A stretch of DNA of 64,000 bases from Rotaria sordida (taxonomy: Eukaryota > Rotifera > Eurotatoria > Philodinida > Philodinidae): positions 1-64,000 of the forward strand of contig CAJNOL010000847.1 of NCBI GenBank assembly GCA_905250125.1, read 5' to 3'. Of the stretch, positions 50,601 through 62,516 are shown one piece after another. Position numbers and translations under genes: made by a program. The number at the start of each line of letters is the position of its first letter. Positions within the stretch are counted from its first letter, which is position 1. The notes under the pieces are model-generated. The model saw only the letters and a program-made list of their open reading frames with translations, did no database searches and was not told where the DNA came from.

Positions 50601-51590
50601 ATTGGTTTGTCTTTTTCTTTTTTTTTTTCTTTTTTTAAATTTAATTTAAATTTAATTTAAATTAAAAACAAAAAGGATGTTATTAACTATAATTGTCGAT
50701 CTCTTGTTTCATCGGTACCATTTTTTACAAATGCTGATCCAAATTTTGTTTCGGATGTTGTTACCAAATTACAGTTTGAAGTATTTCAGCCAGGTGATCA
50801 AATAATTCATGAAGGAACTATTGGAGATAAAATGTATTTTATACAAGAAGGTGTTGTAGATATAATTAAATCAGATGGACAAGTTTTAACAACTTTATCT
50901 GATGGATCTTATTTTGGAGGTTAAAAAATTTTAAGTTATTTTTTTAATTAATTATTTATTTATTTTGTTTTAGAAATTTGTTTATTAACACGAGCTAAAC
51001 GTGTAGCAGGTGTTCGTTGTGTAACATATTGTAATTTATATTCATTAGATTCAAGTCAATTTGAAACAGTTCTTGAATCATATCCATTGATGAGAAGAAC
51101 AATTGAATCAGTTGCTGCTGAAAGACTTAATAAATTAGGAAAAAATCCTTCAATTATATCAACACGACATGATTTAAAACTTGATACAGCTGCTTTAAAA
51201 GATATGATTAATCGTGCAACACCTCAACCATCAAGTGATGAAGAAGATGAAGATGAAGATGAAGAAGAAGAAGGAGATAATATATCATTATCATCATCAT
51301 TATATAAAAATAAACACAGTCATTTTAAATCTTCATTAACATATATTCATGATCAAATGAATAAATCAAATGATTATTTACAATATTTACATAAAAAAAA
51401 AACAAAAAAAAAATCTTCATTCGGAAATAAAAAATCTCAACGGACTTATTTAGCTGCTCCAACATCAACAATTGATTCAACAACAGATCAATATCAACAT
51501 AGAATTCGTAAATCTCTAACAACTCCTTTATCTCTTTTTCGAAAAACTCGTTCATCAACAACTGTTTTTTCTAATCAACCTTGTTCATAG
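47664..51590 (+). CDS. HCN: HCN-type hyperpolarization-activated cyclic nucleotide-gated cation channel
   Basis: Plasma-membrane tetrameric channel carrying the pacemaker current Ih. Nine exons: 47664-47883, 47936-48875, 48939-49105, 49167-49438, 49952-50228, 50313-50404, 50458-50604, 50676-50919 and 50974-51590; phases fit, 991 residues. A long Ser/Asn-rich N-terminus (about 1-330) precedes the HCN domain ([10 protein letters not shown], then [17 protein letters not shown]). S1-S4 span about 388-530; the S4 reads [20 protein letters not shown], and is followed by [12 protein letters not shown], nearly identical to animal HCN. The pore segment [15 protein letters not shown] places CIGYG at 604-608. 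The C-linker (KQVEEYM...[13 protein letters not shown]) leads to the cyclic-nucleotide-binding fold ([20 protein letters not shown], then [20 protein letters not shown]). The Arg that binds the cAMP phosphate is kept, but the next Thr (RRTAS in vertebrates) is Val. The tail is acidic, then basic low-complexity. Confidence 0.95.
49439..49951 (+). other. HCN intron 4, 513 nt, containing a probable miniature element
   Basis: Much longer than the other HCN introns (52-84 nt). Inside it, GGGCAGGAA plus ATCTTATT at 49480-49502 and the inverse AATAAGAT plus TTCCTGCCC at 49865-49882 form terminal inverted repeats with a 4-nt indel. No matching target duplication, so it is an old or imperfectly bounded insertion of about 400 bp. 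Confidence 0.6.
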
Positions 51591-51793
51591 TTTGCATTTT
51601 TTTTTCTTTTTTCTTTTTATGTCAACTCATTTATCAAATTTGTTTTTTTTATTTTACAAAAAAAAAGAAAAATCTAAATATCCGATGTTGAATGGTACAG
51701 AGCAATGGCACGTCTTAGTGTGTGTCTGGTACATGTACGGAACACGTGCCGAATGTTCTAAGAGTACGTCATATGTACCAGTAACAACTCTCG

Positions 51794-51799
51794 AATAAA
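51794..51799 (+). promoter_or_regulatory. Likely poly(A) signal of HCN (AATAAA)
   Basis: AATAAA about 204 nt after the HCN stop codon, in less AT-rich sequence than its surroundings, which makes a chance match somewhat less likely. Confidence 0.45.
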
Positions 51800-54700
51800 A
51801 AGGATTATTAATGAGATAGTGGTCGCACAATACTATATAAAGACGAGGAAACCATTAGATTGGTTTTATGGTTTTAGTCAATGAATGATGCGCATTGCAT
51901 TTTCCTCTAAACGCCAACGTTTTTTTCCTATTTGACATAAATAATCCAAAACTATCGTCACCTTATGCCCGTGAATATATTCAAACCTTATAAATTCTAA
52001 TTAATTTTTTATAAATTTCTATTTATGTTTTTTTCAATAGTTTATTATTTATTTAACCTAAATAATATATTGTTTCATTCTTCTTTTTAATTTAAATCAG
52101 GAAAAAAGCTTCAATTAAATTTGATTATTTGATTATATTTAGATAAAGCAAAAAACAAATGTTATAGTACATATTTATTATTGATTCAAAATAATAAATG
52201 AAATATGTTTTGTGATATTAACTATGTATTAACTATAAAAATAAAAAGAAATTTTTCTAATGATGTTAAACTTTTTCAATTAAAATAATGTTTTATTTAA
52301 TCTGAATGATATATATTTTAATAGAACTATTTATCCATTTTCAAAACAAATTTTAAATAATTTTTATTTAAAATAGTTATTTTATTTCGAATTCTATTAT
52401 ACTAGAATCAATCTTCGACATTTAATTTATGTCGCATTATATTTTAAAAATTAGTTTATACAATAGAAATCTTCAGTTTGTAGGAAATTAAATTAACATT
52501 TATTTAGATTTATTTTTATTTTTCATAGAATTATTTCAAATTAAAATTTAGGTAAGAAAAAGATTTGTTTACGATTAAAAAAACAAATTTTTCTAATTAT
52601 TTATTCATTTAAGGAAAAAAAATAAAATAACGTTTATATTTTATTTAAATTTATTCACTAATTAATTACAAGAAATTTGATTTTATGTATCATTTTTTGA
52701 ATAAAATATTAAATTTTAGTTTTTGCTTTATTTTAACAAAAATTATTTCTTTCGAATTAATTCTTTTCATTTACATTTGTTTTTATTATTCATTTTCATT
52801 TTCATCGACTATCAGAAGGGATAACATTGAGACTATCAAAAAAAACGAACTTTTATTTTTTTTATAAAGTCTTTTTTTGTATTTTTTAAATAAAATCAAT
52901 CTTAGACAGAGAAGCCAAGAAGAAAAAATAAAGCATTTAACTCAAAAATTTCGTTGGCTCGTGCAAATTAATCAATAGAATAAGTAATGAAGTGTATTAA
53001 TATACTTCATAGCAAGCATAGCAAGTACGCTGTATCGTAGGCGTACCCATGCCGTATCATTCGACATGGTAATGAGAACTGATATAGATGTTTTTCTAGT
53101 TTTCTTTTATAGGTTATCATGGTAATGATTACTAGTTTTTTACTAATATTCACTTGAGAAAAAGAACATAATGTATTTTCTAGCATAATCATAATTTCAT
53201 TAATAGGTTAAAAAAAGATATTAAATAGAATTAATTGAAACGTATTGATATCTCAAATATATAATATTAACGAGAGAACCCTTCGAAATGATTCAGAGCT
53301 TTTGAGTTGATCTTTTCTCCATAAGTGGGATTCGATCATACTAGAATAAGACAAAGATAATAAAGGTCTGCACCCATAGCTCTTTCTTATGCAGTAATGG
53401 CAAGGGAGAAACGACGTACTTTTGGACTACTGTACTCCACAGAGTCCATATACTCTGACTGAACTTCATGAACTCCGGGAGTAGAACAGCGCGTCATTTT
53501 CTCCTTGGCCATAACAATTCTTCGCCTGTTTTGTCATCATTTATGTTATCGCGAATATAGGTTTTTTTAAAAGATTTTGAGTCACTGTCCTGCTATCGAC
53601 GTTTTACTAATTTCATCACTATCGTACGCACCAAATATAAATCTATAAAATTTTTGAATTTCTAACATGAAGTATATTCTTTTGTTATAGATGTTCGTGT
53701 TATCTCACATTATAGAAAGTAGCAACAATGATTTGCTTGTCTTCTGTATTTGTCCATGGATCTATTTGAGAAAATTAACTTTCCCGATAAATAACTTGAA
53801 TAATGAAAGATAATATTGATATCTGTATATATATCTATATGTAGAATGTATGAGATGGTGCGATAGTTTCTAAATATTGTGAACTTTATTCTTCTATTTG
53901 ATAAGAGTCTTGTTAATACAAATCTAGCGTTTGGTTTATAGAGATTTCGCCTATTTTCATTGATTAGTGTACATCGATAGAAATATTCTTTTTGATAAAC
54001 TTTCAGTCTACATGTTAATATTAGAAAAAAAAGTGATTATTTGCGTTGAAACAAATTGTCTGTGTTATTAACAAATGTATTTGATCATTAAATCATTTAA
54101 AATACGTAAGTCTAAATAATTTCTCTTGTAACTGTTATTTGTCTTGTAAGATTGAATGATGAAATAATTTGTTTTATCCAGTGTTGTTTGCAATAAACAT
54201 ATTCGGTAATAATTATAAAAAAGATATTTTTTCAATTATAAATTCAAGTGTAAAAGATTCATTCGTGATTATATTAGAATATTGTTCTTGTTCGAATCTA
54301 TCTGATGAAAATAATGGAGACATATCTTTCGAACGTATCATCATTCTCTCTTTCTTTTTTTTATATTATCTTTTTTGAATCTTGATTTTTGTAGAATCGT
54401 CTCGGGCAAATTCTATTTATTTTATTAAAATTTGTTTTTTCAAACTCATTCAATCGATTAAAATTCAATAAAATTTGCCTTTGAAACTGGAAAATTAGAT
54501 ATTAATCAGCTTTAAATTGTCATATTTTAATCAGTTTCATAAAAGAAATTTTCGTCAAATTTCTTTTAACACGTCTCATGTATTCTACAATTAAGTATGA
54601 CTGCATAGTTTTCCTATGCAAAGATTATTGAAGTTTGATTTGAGTGATGCATAAAAAGCAAAAAATTTGTCAGTGCAATGAATAACATTCTTTGTTAACA

Positions 54701-57700
54701 CATATAGTTTAATGACGTATCAGTGGCGCTAACAGATATTCATATCAGTTAACTGAATTAGTGATAAGAGAAAATTAAAATAGAATAATGTCATCTATAG
54801 ATACGAATTTTTCTCACTGTTTTCAATCGATCGACGAGTAATACATTCCTAAGAATTTCATTATGGTAGATGTTCCATGGTATGAGAATATTTTTCTAGA
54901 AGAAATATATTTATAAACAGTGTTCGGCCTAAATGGATCGGCTTGTCCTGTAATATAATAGAGATCGGGTTGAATGAACCTGAGCAATATGTTGGACTGA
55001 ATCGGTCGATGAAAAATGGTTGAATTTCGAAGCATGATTCTCATCTATAGAAAAATTCTAACATTAATCGAAAATTGCCATCGAGAGCATCCTAGATGGA
55101 TAATGGTAATCGAAAAGGCAGAGTATCATCTTCTTCTTCTTCTTCTTCCTTGGATTAAATAATAGTTCGATAGAAATATATCATCGATATATTCAGATAA
55201 TGATTGTTGATCGAATATTATTATTTTGAATATTGTCTGTCTATGCTAATCGGATGTCATTATCATAGATTGAATCATTATTATGTGAGTTTTTTTCCAC
55301 TAGATTATGTATTTTCTCAATATATTTTGTCATAATCAATGATATCATCGATAGAAAATTCAATCAATCTGAATATAAACTTAATAGTTTAATATAAATG
55401 TTAATTAAAAAAACTCATTTAGTGTCAATAGATATTGATCAAAATGAACAAGTTAACTTCATCATTGGTTACTTTGTTACAATAAACAAATAATCGAGAT
55501 TATATTAACCTATCGTCTTTTATCAAAATTTATCTTAATATAACCTTGAATATGTTCGATAAATAGGGCATACAATTAGACTTAAACACGGTAGGTTTTA
55601 TAAATTAGAAAAATATGAAACCCGTCTTATACGATTTGATAAAGTTGAACTGATCCCATCGATTGAAAATCATCTAAGTAAATATATGAGAATTTCGTTC
55701 AGTTTTATCGACTTATATCAGATAGAACGATTTTATTCAAATGAGTATTATGGTAAACAAAAGTTTTTTTTTAAAAAGAATGAATAGATTTATCTTTCTT
55801 TTGTCTAGGAGAAGAACTTCTTAGCACTACAATCAATTGGCATAGCTGAATGACACATCTACGATCATGGAATATCGATACAAAAATTATATTGAAAATT
55901 GTTCCAATTAGAAATCTTAATAGTACAATCAATAGATTTTAATCTCTTCAACAAGTTATTCTGCGTCAGTTAGATATTCCTAGGAATCACGATAGTTTAA
56001 CTGTAATTGCTTCGATTGTGTCTATTATCGTCATTGTGCTACATTCATATTAAATAATAGAAACTATTCAATTGTCAATCAATCGATGAAAATAATTTTG
56101 TTTTCACTAATTTGTCAAATTTGTTGTAAGATGCATCATATTGAAAATAACGACAATTGAATTTGCAAATTCACATTGATTATTTGATTATATTATATAC
56201 GAAGAACTTGCTCGAATTGAAAATAAAAGCTCTCGATTAGAATGTATCTATCTTTATAATAATATAATTCGATTTTATATTGAAATATAGTTTATTCGAG
56301 TTCTATTATTGTTTATATTGATGAATTTCATTATTTTCATATCTTAGATAAAATAAATTATATATAAAGTTATATACATAAAACAAATAAACTTAAATCT
56401 CGCAATAATATTTATCTATTAACAATTATTTTTCTTTATTACTTCCCCATTTGTGTCTTTCAGGTATATAATAGACAAAATTGCATTCTACTTCAATGTT
56501 CTTCTACCTCATATCACAAAAACAAGATTATCATTGTTTATCTCTTGCCAATTCATTATTTAATAACGAACGATGTTTATTTAAAGATATTCTTTTTTCT
56601 TGATCAATTATGATGGAATTTTTCGATTTCTATCATTCTTGATATTAAACGTCAAGAATCAATGTTTATGAAATAACTGATCCATTCACAAAAATTCATT
56701 TGTGATCAACTAAACTATTATCTATTAAATCTTCATTTATTCAATATTAATCATTTGTTTGAGAAATAGAAAATGAAAACAATATGAAACGATCAAATGA
56801 GAGAACGTAAGAAGTGAATAACTCTTATGTTAGGAAAACGATGAAGAAACGATAGATGAAAGAAAAGGGATCGATCATAGCAACAAATCAGAGAGCAAAA
56901 ATACGGAAAATATTTCTATGCGGATTTGGTTCGATTTGACTTAGACCAATATAAAGTAATAAATATCTATTTATCATATTATTTTCTACATCTTTATGTT
57001 TTATTTTGTCAAATAGATTTCTCTGTCTATTTCCATGGCAAAGACTCGTTTTAATTTTTATAGATGAACTATTGATAGATATCTCCACCAAAACAAGATG
57101 ATCAATTTTTAATGAAAAACTCTTTATTAATTGAATAAAACAAACGGATACATTATAAAGAATACCGAGAAACGATTAATAGTCTGGACTTTATTGAAAA
57201 TAAACCTATGTTTTTTTTTCATATAAACATTTTATTATTAGATTTTATTTATCTTTTATATTAGAATTCTTCATCAACAGATTGATAACAAGATATATAT
57301 CAACATAACTCTCATTAAAAGAAGTCTTAACAAATAAATCTTTTTATGTTGACTATACGATGATGTTATTTAATTAGGTGTCGACGTCTGGCAGTACTAT
57401 TGAGAACAATTAGGGAAATCTATCATCATGGATATATTATTATTTTTCTTTTATATGTCAGAGATAATCTTTGTTTATCAAAGATTTTCTTCTTTTATCA
57501 CAAAACATTTCTATTGATCTTCTAACAGATATGTCCATGAGGTAGCAACAATCAATGTTAGTGCATCGCGACGCCGGTCAAATAATATTGATTGTTGCCA
57601 CCTCATGGACATATCTCTTTTGTAAAACCTATTCGATAAATGGCTAACTTTTCTATCGACGTATTCCATCGCTACTATAGTTAATTGTTGGTCAGCATAG

Positions 57701-59355
57701 CTAAAGTACAGAGCATTAACATTAATGTGAAAAAGATTTGAATAAACTTTTTATAGAATTGCTTTTTATTCAAATAAGAAATGATTGATATGAAACTGGA
57801 ATTGAATATCTGTCAACTTCTTTTGTTATTTTTTCCCATCCTATTTGTTGTTTTTTAATATGCATGTATATAGTTCATCGAATGAGCACAACTGGACATC
57901 TTAATTCGACTCATCCGAATCGAATTGAGTCGAATTATTGGTCTATTCGATTCGGTTTTGGCTTCTGCAAGAACTAAACTAGTATAGTCACTTATTTTTT
58001 TAATACATGTTTGCGGTCAATAAGAATTGTCGACTATGGCTCATTGAGAAATTCTTAATCAAACAATTGAATAGAATTTTGTTACATATAAATGGTAAGA
58101 GATATTTTCTACAAGTCAATGTCTTTCTAAAAGGCATTTTTCTCATAGCTTATTTTATTTTAGAAATGTTGACCACCGAAACTTCAAATTTTTTATTTAT
58201 CAAGTTAAAAAAGTTCTAGAAAACAATTTGCGATTTCATTGATTATGTCTTTTTAATATGATAGAAATGATATCTGCAGAAAAATTGTCTAGTATCGATG
58301 ATTTTCTTAAAGTTCTTAACTGTTTTAATCCCGGATGTAGTAGTCAGATTATGCTCTGTACATTATTGTTTTATTTGTCTATCATAGAGAGTAATATAAA
58401 CTGCACCAATAAATGAGATTATTGAATAAGTGATATCGATGGTAGCTTTTCTTGTTCCAATATACACAATTGTTTAGAACAAGAGTGATCAAGTCATTAT
58501 TGAAAAAAAAAACTCTAAAGGAATTCTGTTAATATATGATGATTGTAGATAGACATATTCGATCTGAAATAGAAGAAAAGAATAGTTTTTATCTAGAAAT
58601 CCACGAGAGATTTTCACTCAAAACTATGTTCGACTTGTGTCGGATGGTCTAGTAAAACGACTTAGTTGGTCATGGATAGTTGACCATTCTTCTTATATCA
58701 AATTTGTTTCGCTATTTTAACTTTATAAATCAATAAAAAAATGAATTAAAATATCGATCAATCCTAAAGATTCGTTTATAGATGAAGCTAGAATACTCGT
58801 TGCTGAAAATCTCAACGCAAATTTAAAAAAAATACAGAATTGTAAATACTGTTTGGTATAATAACAAACACAAAAATTCCCTAGAAGAGTAAAATACAGT
58901 AAAATTTCATATATTATTCTGATATTTGTAAGAAATATTTTATTGACAAAGTAAACAATTGCTCTTTAAATCTAATCTTCTGATTTAATGTCGATATCGT
59001 ATTTCTATTTATCTTTGTTTCATCGCTTGATAGACAAGTTAAACATATATGAAGTCTTCTGCTAAATAACATTGCACACAGAGATTCAATGTAAAATAGA
59101 GATATCTAAACAAATATCTATGTCAATATAATTCTTTATCAATTCTAGCAGGATGGAACTGATAAAAATTTATTAAATCTGACATAACGCTTGATCTAAT
59201 ATCTACGAAACAAGATATTATTTTCTATTCGATACTATAAAATGATAATGTGTCCAAAAAGATTGTAATGAGTAGAAGTCATAATTGTACTATAATCAGT
59301 GAGAGAGTCAATCATTTAAATGATATTTCAATGATATTAGTGACTATTGAATGAT
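51800..59355. other. Gene-poor spacer, 7.5 kb
   Basis: AT-rich DNA in which I could not support any gene. Small inverted repeats occur: 53396-53506 (ATGGCAAGGGAGAAA against TTTCTCCTTGGCCAT) and 57537-57616. Open frames of 60-80 codons are scattered and without motifs. Nothing that looks like a structured RNA was recognised. Confidence 0.45.
57537..57616. mobile_element. 80-bp hairpin element
   Basis: AGATATGTCCATGAGGTAGC followed by AACAATCAAT at the left is matched at the right by ATTGATTGTT then GCCACCTCATGGACATATCT: about 32-bp arms with one or two mismatches. The loop is short and comparatively GC-rich (TGCATCGCGACGCCGG). No target duplication visible. Confidence 0.7.
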
Positions 59356-59363
59356 GTTTGAAC

Positions 59364-59429
59364 TACGGGTGGGAAGTTACCGTTACCGTTCCCGAGTAAC
59401 AGTCTGGGAACGGTAACTTCCCACCCCTA
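59364..59429. mobile_element. 66-bp hAT-type palindromic element with 8-bp target duplication
   Basis: TACGGGTGGGAAGTTACCGT at the left and ACGGTAACTTCCCACCCCTA at the right are inverted copies with one mismatch, separated by about 25 bp that also pairs in part (GTTCCC/GGGAAC). The unit is flanked by the exact 8-bp repeat GTTTGAAC (59356-59363 and 59430-59437). Ends and duplication length fit hAT. It is far shorter than typical miniature elements. Confidence 0.92.
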
Positions 59430-59504
59430 GTTTGAACGATTGCATCAAACCAATAATTGGCTACTATCACCGTTGTACTTTATTCATGCTGTCAACATTT
59501 AGGA

Positions 59505-59548
59505 TAAGGGTATGGCTATTAATCTCATGTCCACACACCCACACCCTT
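59505..59548. repeat. Telomere-like CCCACA tract with inverted AGGGTATGG
   Basis: AAGGGTATGG is followed about 20 bp later by CCACACACCCACACCC, giving a TGTGGG-like array in complement and a loose inverted pair, as at 6289 and 31202. It begins about 70 bp beyond the 66-bp hAT element. Confidence 0.55.
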
Positions 59549-60727
59549 TTTTCTGCTATTTCTGATTCTTCTGAATTAGTTTTTATGAAAATGAATAGTT
59601 CGACAAGGGACCATTTCGAAGACACTCAAGCTTCTATCAATATATGCACCATTTCGACTACATCTCAATATCGCAATTGGTCTAATACCATCTATAAATG
59701 TAAGTCGTTCTCTGCTTATCAAACTGATCGATTTCGAGGAATAGTTACATACTCCTTTCTAGCGCTGGTTTCTAATCACCAATTTATGATCTATATTATT
59801 AATCAACTTTATATAAAGAACTGCTTATACACCAACACATTCAAGCGGATGTTTGGCAATCTATCGGTGAATTCAAATCATTCGTGAACGACCATCTATG
59901 GTATTGAGAGGGAATCGATTTTGATAATCTTATTCGATGTACGGCATTCATTCAGTAGTGGAAAACAAATGACTACATCCACATTTATATTTACACTTTT
60001 CTTGATAAATAGCAAGTGAAACGATTTTCTGCGATATAAAGTAAGGAAAAGTCAAAAAGTTCTAACGATAAAAACACCGACATTTGACAAGGTTTTTTCG
60101 AACAGGCTATAGGAAATTACGGTGCAATTAGAAATTCGCTTGATTTTTTGTCGAAGAGATTCTTCTAGTTTGAGTTACTTTCTTGAAGTACTCGATCGAC
60201 ATTGAATGATCTCCAATATTTTAAAACACTAATCCGAACTTGTTGTATCTGGTAACGAGTTGATGATGAATTATAGAGTGAGATTTGTCAGATATTTCGA
60301 GGCCCTTCTTGAAAAAATCAACTGCTCTTCTATAGTTTCTTGTATTTCAAGTGTTGATTATGATTGATATACTCTTTTTTTTATCCTTAGAAAAAATTTT
60401 TCAATCAATTGAACAAAGTAAAAAGAAAAAATTTTAAAATGTCAATATTAATTATTTTTTTTATTAAAATCTTCTATAGATGAAACTGAACAGATTTTTT
60501 TTTGATTTAAATAAAAGATGTAGGAACGAAGATGTTATTAAATTTAATCAAGAAAATTCTCGACAATTATCTTCACTATGTATTCAACTTAGTCAATTTG
60601 ATAATATTCTTTTTACAGTTTCAACAGATTAAATTTAAAGAAAAAATTCTTTTCATTTTCTTTTAGTTAGAATTTTCTTTGAAATAAGCATAAATCAATA
60701 GAAATAAATATATTTCAACATCAACTA
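59549..60727. other. Spacer, no supported gene
   Basis: A 151-codon open frame (59432-59887) spans part of this and the telomere-like tract but shows no domain and is probably chance. A short exon-like stretch at 60481-60632 is noted but unsupported. Confidence 0.35.
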
Positions 60728-61324
60728 TAGGGTGGGTAAAAATATTTTTCCAAGGAAGTAAAGCTGTAATTTTAAATAGAGTCAATAACAAATTTTATAC
60801 CAAATGAAAGCGCGTCAAGAATGGGATTTACTAGTATTAAATGGTAAGGGTTTTACAAAACTTTTTATATCAAATATAATAAATCTCTAGAAACAGAATG
60901 CATAAAAATGGTTTTCTACGGGATAATGGTGTGATTTTAAATAGGGTCAATGACAAATTTTATATCAAATGAAAGGGTATCAAAAATGGGATTTATCAGT
61001 ATTAAATAGTAAGGGTTCTGTCAATCTTTTTATATCAAACATAATAAATTTCTCGAAATTTTCGCAGCATTACTTCGTAGAAAACCATCAATTTGAATCA
61101 AATTTAGTTTTTGAACTGTCACAAGAAAGAACTTTTTTCATACTAAAATAGCGAAAATTTCTAGAAATTTGTTACGTTTGATATAAAAAGATTGACAGAA
61201 CCCTTACTATTTAATACTGACAAATCTCATTTTTGACGTGCTTTTCATTTGGTATAAAATTTGTTATTGACTCTATTTAAAATCATAGCGTTACCCCCGT
61301 GGAAAAATATTTTTATCCATCCTG
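60728..61324. mobile_element. Tc1/mariner-type foldback element, 597 bp, with internal duplication
   Basis: The left end TAGGGTGGGTAAAAATATTT and the right end AAATATTTTTATCCATCCTG are inverted repeats flanked by TA (60726-60727 and 61325-61326). Two direct copies of the left-arm sequence occur (60753-60890 and 60929-61060, each with AAATAG(A/G)GTCAAT and CAAATGAAAG). The right arm is the inverse of these. The 60-codon frame at 60969-61151 lies inside and is not a gene. Confidence 0.85.
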
Positions 61325-61326
61325 TA

Positions 61327-62516
61327 CATGAATAAAAACTAACACTTTTTATAATAAATTCATTTTTAACAAAACCCTTTTTGACACACAATCTCAAATT
61401 TGTTCAATTTTTTTACTAATACAATAAAAAAAACAGAAATAATAACATATCTTGACTTTTTTCTGTATTGATTTATAATAAATCTTATACTTTTAATTAG
61501 CAGTATATTCTAGAGAAGTCGATGTTTATTCATTTTATAGGAGTATCTTGTTTTTCGCAATATGACTCGAATTATCTCACATTAAAGAAAGAAGAATAGT
61601 AGAAAATATTTTTTGGATTGATCTGTTTTTCGAACGGTGATACAGACAATCACAGCTTATGTCAATTTAATAGTCGATACGGAACGCCCTCTTCCAGATT
61701 TTTAGAGGCAATATGTTTTGTTTTTAATAGAATGGCGATATTGTGTGTATGTACATGCAAGTGCGTGTTGCTTATCTCAACGAGATAATTGAGATTATCG
61801 TTCATTTATGCACGTCAGTAATTGTTCTAAAAAAATCAAACTTATTCGTTTATTTCGATATGAACTAATTAAAAATTTGTTTTTTCATCAAATGATATAG
61901 TTTCTCTTAGAATCAACTGTTATGTAAACTTATCTTTTAGAATGAGAACTTATTGGTTGTCTTGCCATTTGTCGAATGTTTTCTAAACTTGTTTTTATCA
62001 TATCGAGAATAAATTTCTATTGACTATCTCTATTCAATAAATCATAATTCGTTATCTTATTTATTTCTTAATAATATATTATCAATAAATAATAAATTTG
62101 TTTAGTTGTAGAACAAATAGTATAGATGTCACTGAAATGATGGACATCTTATTACAGTTCTAGCAAAGTAACATATGGTACATATGGTAAGTTTTTATTC
62201 GTTTGATAGAATAGAATTATATTTGTTTGTTTGTTTGTTTATGGATAAATAATAATTGATAAACGAAAAAAAAAAATATATATATATAATTAAATAGTTT
62301 TTTTTTTATAAATTATTTCGATAAACTGAATTGATAATTAATTTTTTTTATTAAATAATAATAAATATGAAAATAAAAGTATTTCGCTGTTTTTTTTCAA
62401 GATTAAATAAAAGAATAGATTTGAAATTGATTTCAATAAAACAAACTAATCTAAGATTATTTATCTTTATCCTTTTATTTTTATTTTTATTTGTTTTTAT
62501 TTTAAAGATTTAAACA
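61327..62516. other. Spacer upstream of QNG1, no gene seen
   Basis: AT-rich; contains (TTTG)n near 62221-62240 and a TA run near 62275-62290. The end carries the presumed QNG1 promoter and 5' untranslated region. Confidence 0.45.

Noticed and set aside
59432..59887. 151-codon open frame
   Set aside because: It starts in the target-site repeat of the 66-bp element, crosses a CA-rich telomere-like tract, and shows no domain.
60481..60632. Exon-like stretch (acceptor-like TATAG, then an open segment to TAA)
   Set aside because: Codon use looks gene-like and could be a last exon, but no upstream exon or family match was found.
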